Assembly (NCBI RefSeq): GCF_900106535.1
Contig: NZ_FNOH01000013.1
Location: 62,001 to 126,000 of the forward strand
DNA length: 64,000 nt
Direction of reading: 5' to 3'
From: Myxococcus xanthus
GTDB lineage: Bacteria > Myxococcota > Myxococcia > Myxococcales > Myxococcaceae
Shown here: positions 34,356-42,531 of the stretch, one piece after another
Numbering within the stretch: position 1 is the stretch's first letter
Layout: the number at the start of each line of letters is the position of its first letter
Translations under genes and position numbers: made by a program
The notes under the pieces: model-generated
What the model was told of the DNA's origin: nothing
Database searches by the model: none
The model's input: only the letters and a program-made list of their open reading frames with translations

Positions 34356-34696
34356 GCACGCGGTGCTGGCCTCGAGGGATGACGCTTATGGTGCAGATTC
34401 AGGAGAACTGGGCCGATGTGAGGGGGCAAGTCCTCTCATGGCGTCAGCAGAGTGACGTTCTACACCATGGTCTTCTCGAGCTCACCGTCACACACGTGCA
34501 GGCCGTCGAGGGCTTCGCCAATCTCTCAAGGGGCATCGAGGGCTCGACGATTCGAGTCTATGTCCCGGCGGAGCCGGGACAGGCTCGCGAATTGGCGGCA
34601 GGAGATTTGGTCTCCTGCCGCATTCGCAAGACTCAGCACGCTCGGTACTTCTCGCGCCCGGGGCGCTTGGAGGTCCTCCGCCTCACGGATACCTGA
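34352..34696 (+). CDS. Small protein translationally coupled to the M6 protease
   Basis: Up to 114 aa. A GTG at 34352 overlaps the protease stop (GTGA); ATGs at 34379 and 34388 (MVQIQENWADVRGQVLSW) are alternatives. The core (HGLLELTVTHVQAVEG, TIRVYVPAEPGQARELAAGD and LVSCRIRKTQHARYFSRPG) looks like a compact beta-rich domain ending in an OB-like DLVSCRIR strand. No signal peptide. The coupling suggests it serves the protease, for example as inhibitor or chaperone, but this is inference. Confidence 0.6.
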   Translation: MSTRCWPRGMTLMVQIQENWADVRGQVLSWRQQSDVLHHGLLELTVTHVQAVEGFANLSRGIEGSTIRVYVPAEPGQARELAAGDLVSCRIRKTQHARYFSRPGRLEVLRLTDT

Positions 34697-34722
34697 GCCA
34701 CCGCGGGGGGCGCCTTCGCGCG

Positions 34723-35610
34723 CTATTGCTCGACCAACAGGTCGATGAAGCGCCGCACCTTGGCTGGCAGGTGACGTTTGCTCGGGTAGAACGCCATGAT
34801 CCGGACGACCTCCGTCTCGCATGACGGCAGCAGCGCCTTGAGGCGTCCACGCGCCAGGTCTTCGTCGACCAGAAAGCTGGGAAGAAAGGCGATGCCCAGT
34901 CCCGCGACAGCCGCGTCCCGGATGGCCTCGCCGCTGTCGAGCCGTAGGCGGCTTTGACCCTCCACGGTCACATAGGCGCCGCCCTTCGGGCGCAGTCGCC
35001 AGCGCTGTCGTCGCGCCCGGCTACTGAAGAGCAGGCAATCATGCGTCGCGAGCTCCTCCAATGTCTGGGGTTCGCCGCGCGCGGCCAGGTACGAGGGGGC
35101 GGCGCAGACGAACACCCGATGTTGCGCCACGAGCCGGGACACCAGTCGCGTATCGGTGCTGGTGACATTGATGCGCACGGCCAGGTCGTAACCCTCCTCG
35201 ATGATGTCCGCGACGCGATCGGTGAAGCTCACCTCCACCTGCACGTCGGGCCAGGTCTGCAGATATTTCTTCAGCACGGGCAGGACATGCAGTCTGCCGA
35301 ATGCGTCGGGCACGGTGATTCGCAAGACGCCCCGGGGCGTGCCCGTGTGGTCTCCAACGCTGGCTTCCGCATCATCCAAAGCCGCCAGGACTTGTTGGCA
35401 ATGCTCATGGAAGACACGGCCATCGTCGGTGAGACTCAGGTGGCGCGTCGTGCGATTGAGCAGACGCACCCCCAGGCGGGATTCCAGCCGGGCCAGGGCC
35501 TTGCCAGCCGCCGAGCGCGTCAGCCCGATGGCTCGGCCACCGCTGACGAAACTGCCCGCGTCCACGACGGCCATGAAGGCGAAGATCTCATCCAGATGGG
35601 CGCGTTTCAT
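34723..35610 (-). CDS. LysR-family transcriptional regulator
   Basis: 295 aa. The N-terminal HTH is clear: LDEIFAFMAVVDAGSFVSGG, AIGLTRSAAGKALARLESRL and GVRLLNRTTRHLSLTDDG. The effector domain follows (GVLRITVPDAFGRLHVLPVL, GYDLAVRINVTSTDTRLVSR). It belongs to the common DsdC/CrgA-like branch. It is divergent from the RidA-like gene with ~120 bases between starts, the usual arrangement for a LysR regulator and its target, so control of that gene is likely. Confidence 0.92.
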   Translation of the reverse strand: MKRAHLDEIFAFMAVVDAGSFVSGGRAIGLTRSAAGKALARLESRLGVRLLNRTTRHLSLTDDGRVFHEHCQQVLAALDDAEASVGDHTGTPRGVLRITVPDAFGRLHVLPVLKKYLQTWPDVQVEVSFTDRVADIIEEGYDLAVRINVTSTDTRLVSRLVAQHRVFVCAAPSYLAARGEPQTLEELATHDCLLFSSRARRQRWRLRPKGGAYVTVEGQSRLRLDSGEAIRDAAVAGLGIAFLPSFLVDEDLARGRLKALLPSCETEVVRIMAFYPSKRHLPAKVRRFIDLLVEQ

Positions 35611-35729
35611 GGCGGGCTCTTGATTGTAGCCCTCCTGTCGCTGGAGTGGGGAACGCCGTTCGTCAGTGGGCTCGGTATACGCGTCCGGCAATCGCTCCTT
35701 TCCTCAACCTCACTCATTGGAGAGCACCC

Positions 35730-36134
35730 ATGCCTGTCACCCTGATGAACCCCGAAGGAATGATGAAGCCCGACGTGTACCGGCAGGTGGCGGTCGCCAC
35801 CGGCAGCAGGCAGGTGCACATCGCAGGGCAGGTCGCGTACGACGCGGATGGGCAGCTCGTCGCACGAGGAGATCTGGCTGGGCAGGTCGCGCAGGCCTAC
35901 CGCAACGTCGCCATCGCTCTCGCGGCGGCCGGTGCGACGTTCAACGACGTCGTTCGGCTGACGATTTACGTGGTCGACTGGAAGCACGAGCGGATGCCGG
36001 ACTTCCTGGCCGGCATCGAGCAGGTCTCCAAGGAGTTGAACATCGTGCCGGCGCCAGCCTCGCTGATTGGTGTCTCCGTGCTCTTCGAGCCGGGCGTCCT
36101 CGTCGAGATTGAAGCCACGGCGGTCGTGGATTGA
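35730..36134 (+). CDS. RidA/YjgF-like protein lacking the key arginine
   Basis: 134 aa of the chorismate-mutase-like Rid fold (HIAGQVAYDADGQLVARGD, AQAYRNVAIALAAAGATFND, VVRLTIYVVDW, and a terminal VLVEIEATAVVD). RidA proper hydrolyses reactive enamines using an arginine in an A-R-x-x-V-E context; aligned back from the final EIEA, that position is a serine (PAPASLIGV). This places it in a RidA-like subgroup without the standard imine chemistry. The start has GGAGAGCACCC upstream. Divergent from the LysR gene. Confidence 0.85.
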   Translation: MPVTLMNPEGMMKPDVYRQVAVATGSRQVHIAGQVAYDADGQLVARGDLAGQVAQAYRNVAIALAAAGATFNDVVRLTIYVVDWKHERMPDFLAGIEQVSKELNIVPAPASLIGVSVLFEPGVLVEIEATAVVD

Positions 36135-36305
36135 CCCACGCCGTACCCCGCCATCGGGCGTCCCTCGGTCGATGAATCGACGGGCGCTCGATGGTGGGAC
36201 TGCATCCACGACTGACGGCACGTCGCGGCGGTCAATGGCTCACAGCCGGTGTGAGTGGCCATTGCCCGGGGCGGAGCGTCTGCCCCCCGTCGTCGCCCCT
36301 GGACG

Positions 36306-38630
36306 TCATCCGCCCCGGGGCGCCAGTTGTTGAAGCAGCCGCACTGTCTCCGGCGCAGCCAGTGAGGGCGCATACGCCGTGAGCGCGACGCCGGACACCA
36401 CGCGGGTGATGTTGTGGTCCACCTTGCCGGGCTGGGACCAGACGGCTCCGGAAGGCGCGGTGATGTACGCGGAGAAGGTGTGGTGGCCGGTGCCGGGCCG
36501 TTCGCCAATGACGTGGATGAGGCCCCGGTGCCGGGCCGCGTCCTCCATGCCCGCGTACAGCGCTTCGCCCACGCGGTACCCCGCGCGCACGCGACCGGAC
36601 GTGAGCACCAGATGCTCTGGAGCAGGCTGGTACCCGGCGGCAATCAGCGCCGCGCGCAGTGTCTCCAGATAGGGCGCGAGCTGTCCCTCGTCCATGATGG
36701 CCAGTGCGTTGAGCCCGTCGGACACCATCAACTGCACGTCATACCGTCCCGCATGGCGTGCCCTCATCGCGCGCACCGCCTCCAGGGACGAGGCGTCGAG
36801 CTGCTCGCCCGTCTCCGGGTGGAGGATGTACTCCGTCCGGTCTTGCGACTTCGACACCAGCCGCACGCCCTCCGGCACGGCGGTGATGAAGGCGGGCGTC
36901 AGCTCCGTCCACAGGCTCTTCTTCGAGTCCACGTAGACGCGGCGCAACTCCGCGTCCAGCGCGGGTTCCAGGTCCCACGGGTGCGTGCCGTGCCCACGCG
37001 CCATGGGCACGCCGCGCGCACGAATCGCCGACAGTTGCTGCTCCGCGTCCGCCCGGATGTCCGCCTCCGGCCGGCTGTCGCCCTTCGCGCGCAGGTACTG
37101 GAGATAGACCCAGACCGGGTCACCGAAGTGGCGAGTGGGCTTGCCCTCCGCGTCGATGACGCCCAGGCGCTGGAAGAAGGCCCACATCCGGTCATCCACC
37201 TTGTAGCCGAACTGCTCGCGGATGCGGACGTGGTCCTGGAACCCGGTGGTGAGGTAGCCCAGCATCGGGTCGTTCTTCGTGGGCAGCGACATGAGGTACG
37301 CCGGATTCGCCGGCATGATGCGCTCGATGCACCAGTCCAGGTCGTCCAGTGACACGTCCATGTGCAGCGTGGAGCAGATGTCCAGGCCAATGGTGAGCCC
37401 GTGCAGCTTGCCCATGGCGATGTCTTCCAGGCAGCAGCGCACCAGCTGTTCACGGGTGCGGAACACCTCCGGCCCGATGAAGCCCGCGACGTCGTTGAGG
37501 TGCACCCATGGCGCCGCGCCCTGCCGCGCCCGGGCCACACGTTGGGACAGGGCCCTCGCGAAGCCGTACTTGCGCGACTCGTGGAGGACCATGTCGTAGC
37601 CGTGGCCATGGCCGTTGGTGAAGTCCGCGCCCTGGCCCGTCTCGAAGTAGAGCCCGTAAGGCCCCGTGCGCCCGTCCGCGTAGGCGAGCATCTTCTCCAC
37701 GGAGATGTCGAAGGTCGCGTTGGCGCTGTCGCTGCCAGCGATGCTCTGGAACCAGACGCCCGTGGTGCCGGGCTGCCGCCGCTCCACCTCCGCCTGCACG
37801 TCGATATGGGACAGCACGCAGTGGGGAAGCACGTCCGTCAGTCCGAAGGTCACCAGCACCTCGAGCAGGGCGGACTCGATGGCGGCCACGGACTCCGGCG
37901 TGGAGGACACCGGGTTGCATCCCAGCACCACGTCACCCACCGCGTATGAGAAACCGTCGAACACCTGCCAGCGGATGTCGTCCACGTTGTCAGTGGGCGA
38001 GTTGGGCTGGATGCGCGCCCCCATGTAGCCCCGCGCGCCCACCTTGCTGCCTGGTAGTGGGTTGAACACCTTGCTTCCCAGCGCGATGAGCTCCGCGTCA
38101 CTCATCAGTTTGACGACGCAGCCAATGGTATCGCTGCCCAGCCCGGGGCCGATGGCATGAATGGCCGCCTCGTCGGACTCCAGCAGGAACTTCCTCAACC
38201 GTCCCAACGTCCAGTCCGCCGTAAGCGTCGCCGCCTGCGAGTCCTCGGCCTCCAGGCTCAGTGCGTGCAACGCATCCTGGTGCAAAGGGTGTCGCCGCAC
38301 GTCCTCCAGCCGCGTGTGCCCCAAGAGCCTGCGCGCATTCGCACGCGAGTTCTCATCCGCGGCGGCGACGCCCACGAGCGCGTCGCCTTCCTTGAAGGTA
38401 TTGGCCGCGCCCAGCACCTGCTTGTAGAGCGTGTCGTCGAAGGCGCCCCGGAGCCGCTGGACGTAGCCGAAGACGTCCTCGCCCGACTTCACGTCTGGGA
38501 TGTAGACGCCTTCCGGCGTGGGGTTGGACGTCGGTTTTCTCCGGCAGCCCAGAACGGAGGCGGCCGCGCCTCCCACCATCGCGGTCAGCACTGCGCGTCG
38601 GTGCAGTAGGAACCTCGGGTCCAGGTGCAT
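36306..38630 (-). CDS. Ethanolamine ammonia-lyase, EutB-EutC fusion with Tat/lipoprotein-like signal
   Basis: 774 aa. Residues ~45-520 match EutB, the B12-dependent large subunit: FGYVQRLRGAFDDTLYKQVL, RRLLGHTRL, GARIQPNSPTDN (R206), LYFETGQG (E330) and GLDICSTLHMD (D417), corresponding to known active-site residues. Residues ~575-774 match EutC: LMVSDGLNALAIMDEGQL, LVLTSGRVRAGYRVGE, HVIGERPGTGHHTFSAYITA and VDHNITRVVSGVA. The enzyme splits ethanolamine to acetaldehyde and ammonia. The first 30 residues (LLHRRAVLTAMVGGAAASVLGC) form a twin-arginine signal ending in a lipobox-like VLGC. No eutA or other eut gene is present. The signal is part of the only good start. Export of a B12 enzyme is an inference. 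Confidence 0.88.
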   Translation of the reverse strand: MHLDPRFLLHRRAVLTAMVGGAAASVLGCRRKPTSNPTPEGVYIPDVKSGEDVFGYVQRLRGAFDDTLYKQVLGAANTFKEGDALVGVAAADENSRANARRLLGHTRLEDVRRHPLHQDALHALSLEAEDSQAATLTADWTLGRLRKFLLESDEAAIHAIGPGLGSDTIGCVVKLMSDAELIALGSKVFNPLPGSKVGARGYMGARIQPNSPTDNVDDIRWQVFDGFSYAVGDVVLGCNPVSSTPESVAAIESALLEVLVTFGLTDVLPHCVLSHIDVQAEVERRQPGTTGVWFQSIAGSDSANATFDISVEKMLAYADGRTGPYGLYFETGQGADFTNGHGHGYDMVLHESRKYGFARALSQRVARARQGAAPWVHLNDVAGFIGPEVFRTREQLVRCCLEDIAMGKLHGLTIGLDICSTLHMDVSLDDLDWCIERIMPANPAYLMSLPTKNDPMLGYLTTGFQDHVRIREQFGYKVDDRMWAFFQRLGVIDAEGKPTRHFGDPVWVYLQYLRAKGDSRPEADIRADAEQQLSAIRARGVPMARGHGTHPWDLEPALDAELRRVYVDSKKSLWTELTPAFITAVPEGVRLVSKSQDRTEYILHPETGEQLDASSLEAVRAMRARHAGRYDVQLMVSDGLNALAIMDEGQLAPYLETLRAALIAAGYQPAPEHLVLTSGRVRAGYRVGEALYAGMEDAARHRGLIHVIGERPGTGHHTFSAYITAPSGAVWSQPGKVDHNITRVVSGVALTAYAPSLAAPETVRLLQQLAPRGG

Positions 38631-38880
38631 GGTTCTCCCTCACTCAGGACTTGCATGGCGGAAGGGAACACCCCTCTTCCCGTCGCGCACAAGCAGGGCC
38701 CGGGTGGTGCAGCGTGTCGCTGTAGGGCACCCAACGGAGGGCTCCGGCCAGGGTCTGATCACTTCCGCGAGGTTCGGACAGATGGCGCCCGTGCGGGCTG
38801 CGCGCGCATCCCTGGACGGGCGCTGCCGCTGCGCCTAGGGTCCGCGCGCATCCACTTCTCTCCCCCCGAGTGAGAACACC

Positions 38881-39774
<894 letters not shown>

Positions 39775-39835
39775 AACCGCGGACGCCGAGGCGGCGCGGA
39801 CGCCCTGGGAATACCCATCCAGGGTGATGGTCGGT

Positions 39836-39865
39836 GGAAGGGGCCTCGTGTTCTAGGCCTCTTCC
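39836..39865 (+). promoter_or_regulatory. Hairpin covering the ribosome-binding region of the next lipoprotein gene
   Basis: GGAAGGGGCCT (39836-39846) pairs with AGGCCTCTTCC (39855-39865), one G-U pair, 8-base loop, ending directly before the ATG at 39866. It could end menB transcription or mask the purine-rich ribosome-binding sequence of the downstream gene. There is no T-tract. Confidence 0.45.
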
Positions 39866-40276
39866 ATGCCGAAGACGAAACTCTCCGCGTCCCTCCTCAT
39901 CGTGCTCGCGAGCCTGGCGCTGGGCTGCTCCAGCGGCGCCACGGCCGCTGCCAGCCGTCGCGAAGTCTCCACGCCCGCCACGACGTGTCTCGACACCATC
40001 TCGTGTTGCCTCCAGCGTCATCCGGCGCAACCTGAGTTGTGCGGTCTCTCGGCCTCGGAAGCCGTCGTGTATCTGGCGGAAATCCAGGCCGTGGCGAAGG
40101 AGCGCGAGGCGAATCGGGACGACGGCGCGAAGGCGGGATGGAAGCGGCGCTGCGTGGACACCCATGCCCGGTGCAAGGACGCGGGGCGGGGACGTTGGGT
40201 GGGAGACTGCTACGCCTGTTTCGTCCGCTGCGAGCGCGAGCGGGAATGGCCCTACGACAGTTGCCACCGGCGATAG
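39866..40276 (+). CDS. Cysteine-rich lipoprotein of unknown function
   Basis: 136 aa. Lipoprotein signal LLIVLASLALGC. The mature domain is rich in cysteines in pairs: TCLDTISCCLQRHP, LCGLSASEAVVYLAEI, RRCVDTHARC and a closing DCYACFVRCEREREWPYDSC. A similar W-x-GDC-x2-C ending with EWPxxxC is, as far as I recall, found on some myxobacterial polymorphic toxin or Sit-type lipoproteins, but this protein is much shorter than those and no immunity gene follows. A hairpin overlaps its ribosome-binding region. Confidence 0.65.
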   Translation: MPKTKLSASLLIVLASLALGCSSGATAAASRREVSTPATTCLDTISCCLQRHPAQPELCGLSASEAVVYLAEIQAVAKEREANRDDGAKAGWKRRCVDTHARCKDAGRGRWVGDCYACFVRCEREREWPYDSCHRR

Positions 40277-40292
40277 CGCTGTCACACCGGCG

Positions 40293-40967
40293 TCAGGCGC
40301 CGCCCACGATGTCCAGGATGACGGCGTAATGCACGCCCGCCGCGGCCACGACGAGCAGGTGGAAGATTTCGTGGTAGCCGAAGACGGTGGGAATCGGGTC
40401 GGGCCAGCGGCGCGCATAGATGACCGCGCCCACGGCGTAGAGCACTCCGCCCAGCACGAGCCACGCGACGCGCCCGGAGCCAATCACCTCGGGTAGCCGC
40501 AGCATCACCGGCGTGGCCACGGCGCCCAGCGCGACGTAGAGGGCGGAGCGCAGCCCTCGCGAGGTGTGCACGCCCAGGAGCGTGAGGCCCGCGCCCGTCA
40601 GCGCGGCGATCCACATCAACCAGAGTAGGTACAGGCTGGTGTCACCCGTGGTGTCCAGCGTGGCCATGGGCGTGAATGAGCCCGCGATGAGGATGTAGAT
40701 GGCCGCGTGGTCGAAGCGCTGGATGCGCCGGTACGCGTCCATGCCCCAGGTGAAGCGGTGGTAGGTGGCGCTCACGCCGAACATCAGCACCATGCTGCCA
40801 CCGAACACGAGGTCGGCCAGGTACTGGGGGCCGCGCACTGGCATCAGCGCCAGTTGGATGCACCCGAGCAGCGCCGCCACGAAGGCCACGGCGTGGGAGA
40901 CACCTCGGAGCCGGGGCTTGACGCTCTCGATGAGGAGCAGGGTGTCGGTGCCATCTGGGGACGCCAT
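40293..40967 (-). CDS. Hemolysin III family (HlyIII/TrhA) membrane protein
   Basis: 224 aa from the ATG at 40967; a start at 41063 would add 32 residues. Seven hydrophobic segments with the PAQR-type motifs: KPRLRGVSHAVAFVAALLG, MVLMFGVSATYHRFTW, RIQRFDHAAIYILIAGSFTP and FGYHEIFHLLVVAAAGVHY. The conserved S-x3-H, D and H-x3-H residues are all present and are expected metal ligands. Some members influence membrane fluidity or pore formation. The cysteine-rich lipoprotein gene converges 16 bases away. Confidence 0.88.
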   Translation of the reverse strand: MASPDGTDTLLLIESVKPRLRGVSHAVAFVAALLGCIQLALMPVRGPQYLADLVFGGSMVLMFGVSATYHRFTWGMDAYRRIQRFDHAAIYILIAGSFTPMATLDTTGDTSLYLLWLMWIAALTGAGLTLLGVHTSRGLRSALYVALGAVATPVMLRLPEVIGSGRVAWLVLGGVLYAVGAVIYARRWPDPIPTVFGYHEIFHLLVVAAAGVHYAVILDIVGGA

Positions 40968-41125
40968 GAGCTGCTCGTAATCATCGCAGGTCACCCTCGC
41001 GTCAGCGCGCGGGACATCCCGTCCAGCTTCTGACGCCCGGGGTGCCCGAGCGTCCAGCGGCATACGGCCGCGGGTGCGAACCGGAAGACACCGCTGCTGG
41101 TTCGCGGCCAGGCAGACGCTCCGCG

Positions 41126-41371
41126 TCAGAACGTTGGTTTCATCACCACGGACTCCGCCGAGCGCGTCACCGGGCCATGGAACACGGCCTCGATGTTGTT
41201 CCCATCCGGGTCCAGGACGAACGCGCCGTAGTAGCCGGGGTGGTGTGGACTCTCGCTGAAGAAGGGCACGCCCAACACGTCCAGCACCGCGCGGTAGAAT
41301 CGCTTGCTGGCATCGAGGTCCTGGACGCGCAGATGGACGTGATCGAACAGCCGGCCCTTGTGGAACTCCAT
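41126..41371 (-). pseudogene. VOC/glyoxalase-family protein with in-frame internal deletion
   Basis: Only 81 aa, versus about 125 for the family. The start HKGRLFDHVHLRVQDLDASK and RFYRAVLDVLGVPFF is a normal first half. The end, HHPGYYGAFVLDPDGNNIEAV, is the normal last strand with the metal Glu. The middle (~45 residues, covering the strands and helix between) is absent without a frameshift. One of the two beta-alpha-beta modules cannot form, so I treat it as broken, although it remains open and might still be translated. Confidence 0.65.
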
Positions 41372-41436
41372 GTGGCTCCTTCACGGTGATATGGCGCACG
41401 GACGTCGAGCGGTGCGCGGGGAGGCGCGAGGCTGAC

Positions 41437-42384
41437 ATGAAACCTCACATGCTGACCTTCTTTTGCGAGTTGGAGGCGGAGCCTCTGCGTGAGCTATTCG
41501 CCACTCCTGGCGTCGTGGAGGACCTGGCGGCGCTGGAGGCCGGGGTGAGCCTGGGCCTGCTCGACCTGGGGCCGGAGCGGGCCCAGGTGGTCCAGCGGCT
41601 GAACCGGATGGGCATTCCCGTCACGGCGTGGCTGCTGCTGCCCACCGACGAGGGCTACTGGTTCCATGCGGGCAATGTGGCGCAGGCCACGGCGCGCTAC
41701 GAGGCCTTCCAGGCATGGACGGCCGAGCACCACTTGACGTGGGAGGGCGTGGGGCTGGACATCGAACCGGACATCCGCGAGCTGCGACGGTGGATGGAGG
41801 GTGGGTGGCGGCAGTTGGGCGAAATCCTGCCCAGGCTCGTGCAGGGGCACCGCGTCCGGGACGCGAGGGCCGGGTACGCGCGGCTGATGGAGCGCATCCG
41901 CGCGGACGGCTACCGGGTGGATGCCTACCAGTTCCCCATCATCGTGGACGAGCGGGAGTCGCGCTCCACGCTGGTACAGCGGCTGGCGGGAGTGCTCGAC
42001 CTGCCGGCGGACCGTGAGGTCCTCATGCTCTACACCAGCTTCCTGCGGCCCCATGGCCCCTCCGTGCTCTGGAGCTACGGGCCCGGAAGTCAGTCCCTGG
42101 CGGTGGGCATCACGGGCGGGGGCGTGGAGCTACCCGGCGCCTTCGCCGCGAAGCCCCTGGATTGGACGGAGTTCTCGCGCGACCTGCGTCTGGCGGTGCG
42201 CTGGACGCATGACCTCCACGTCTTCAGCCTGGAGGGCTGCGTCCAACAGGGCTTCCTGAACCGGCTCCGCACCTTCGACTGGGATGCGCCCGTCACCCCG
42301 CCAGCGACCGCGGCGCGCCGCGTGGACACCGTGCGGCGCGCGGCCCGGCTGCTGCTCCGCACGAGCGCCTGGGTCCTTCGCTGA
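41437..42384 (+). CDS. Hypothetical protein, possible TIM-barrel glycosidase-like
   Basis: 315 aa with no signal peptide. HMLTFFCELEAEPLRELFAT, GIPVTAWLLLPTDEGYWFHAG and the strand-end acid pair in GVGLDIEPDIRELRRWM resemble the barrel of glycosyl hydrolase-like proteins (GLDIEP compares with chitinase-type D-x-E sites). YRVDAYQFPIIVDERESRS and VLMLYTSFLRPHGPSVLWSY give later barrel strands. GGGGAGG precedes the ATG by about 12 bases. The family is not securely recognised and substrate is unknown. Confidence 0.65.
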   Translation: MKPHMLTFFCELEAEPLRELFATPGVVEDLAALEAGVSLGLLDLGPERAQVVQRLNRMGIPVTAWLLLPTDEGYWFHAGNVAQATARYEAFQAWTAEHHLTWEGVGLDIEPDIRELRRWMEGGWRQLGEILPRLVQGHRVRDARAGYARLMERIRADGYRVDAYQFPIIVDERESRSTLVQRLAGVLDLPADREVLMLYTSFLRPHGPSVLWSYGPGSQSLAVGITGGGVELPGAFAAKPLDWTEFSRDLRLAVRWTHDLHVFSLEGCVQQGFLNRLRTFDWDAPVTPPATAARRVDTVRRAARLLLRTSAWVLR

Positions 42385-42531
42385 GGGACGGACGGGTGGA
42401 CAGCGTGGAAGCCGCCGTGCGTCATCGCCGCGTCGTGGAGTATCGCGATTGACGCTCGGGGATGGCGGGGGTGTCATGCGCCCCGGCCACCTCTACCCGT
42501 CGCCCGGTGTCCCTTCCGGGCTGGGAGCCTC

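Noticed and set aside
38631-38880. Possible cobalamin riboswitch in front of the EutBC gene
   Set aside because: A GGGAAGAGGGGTG-like string on the minus strand recalls part of the riboswitch, but the B12 box and the rest of the conserved core are not visible.
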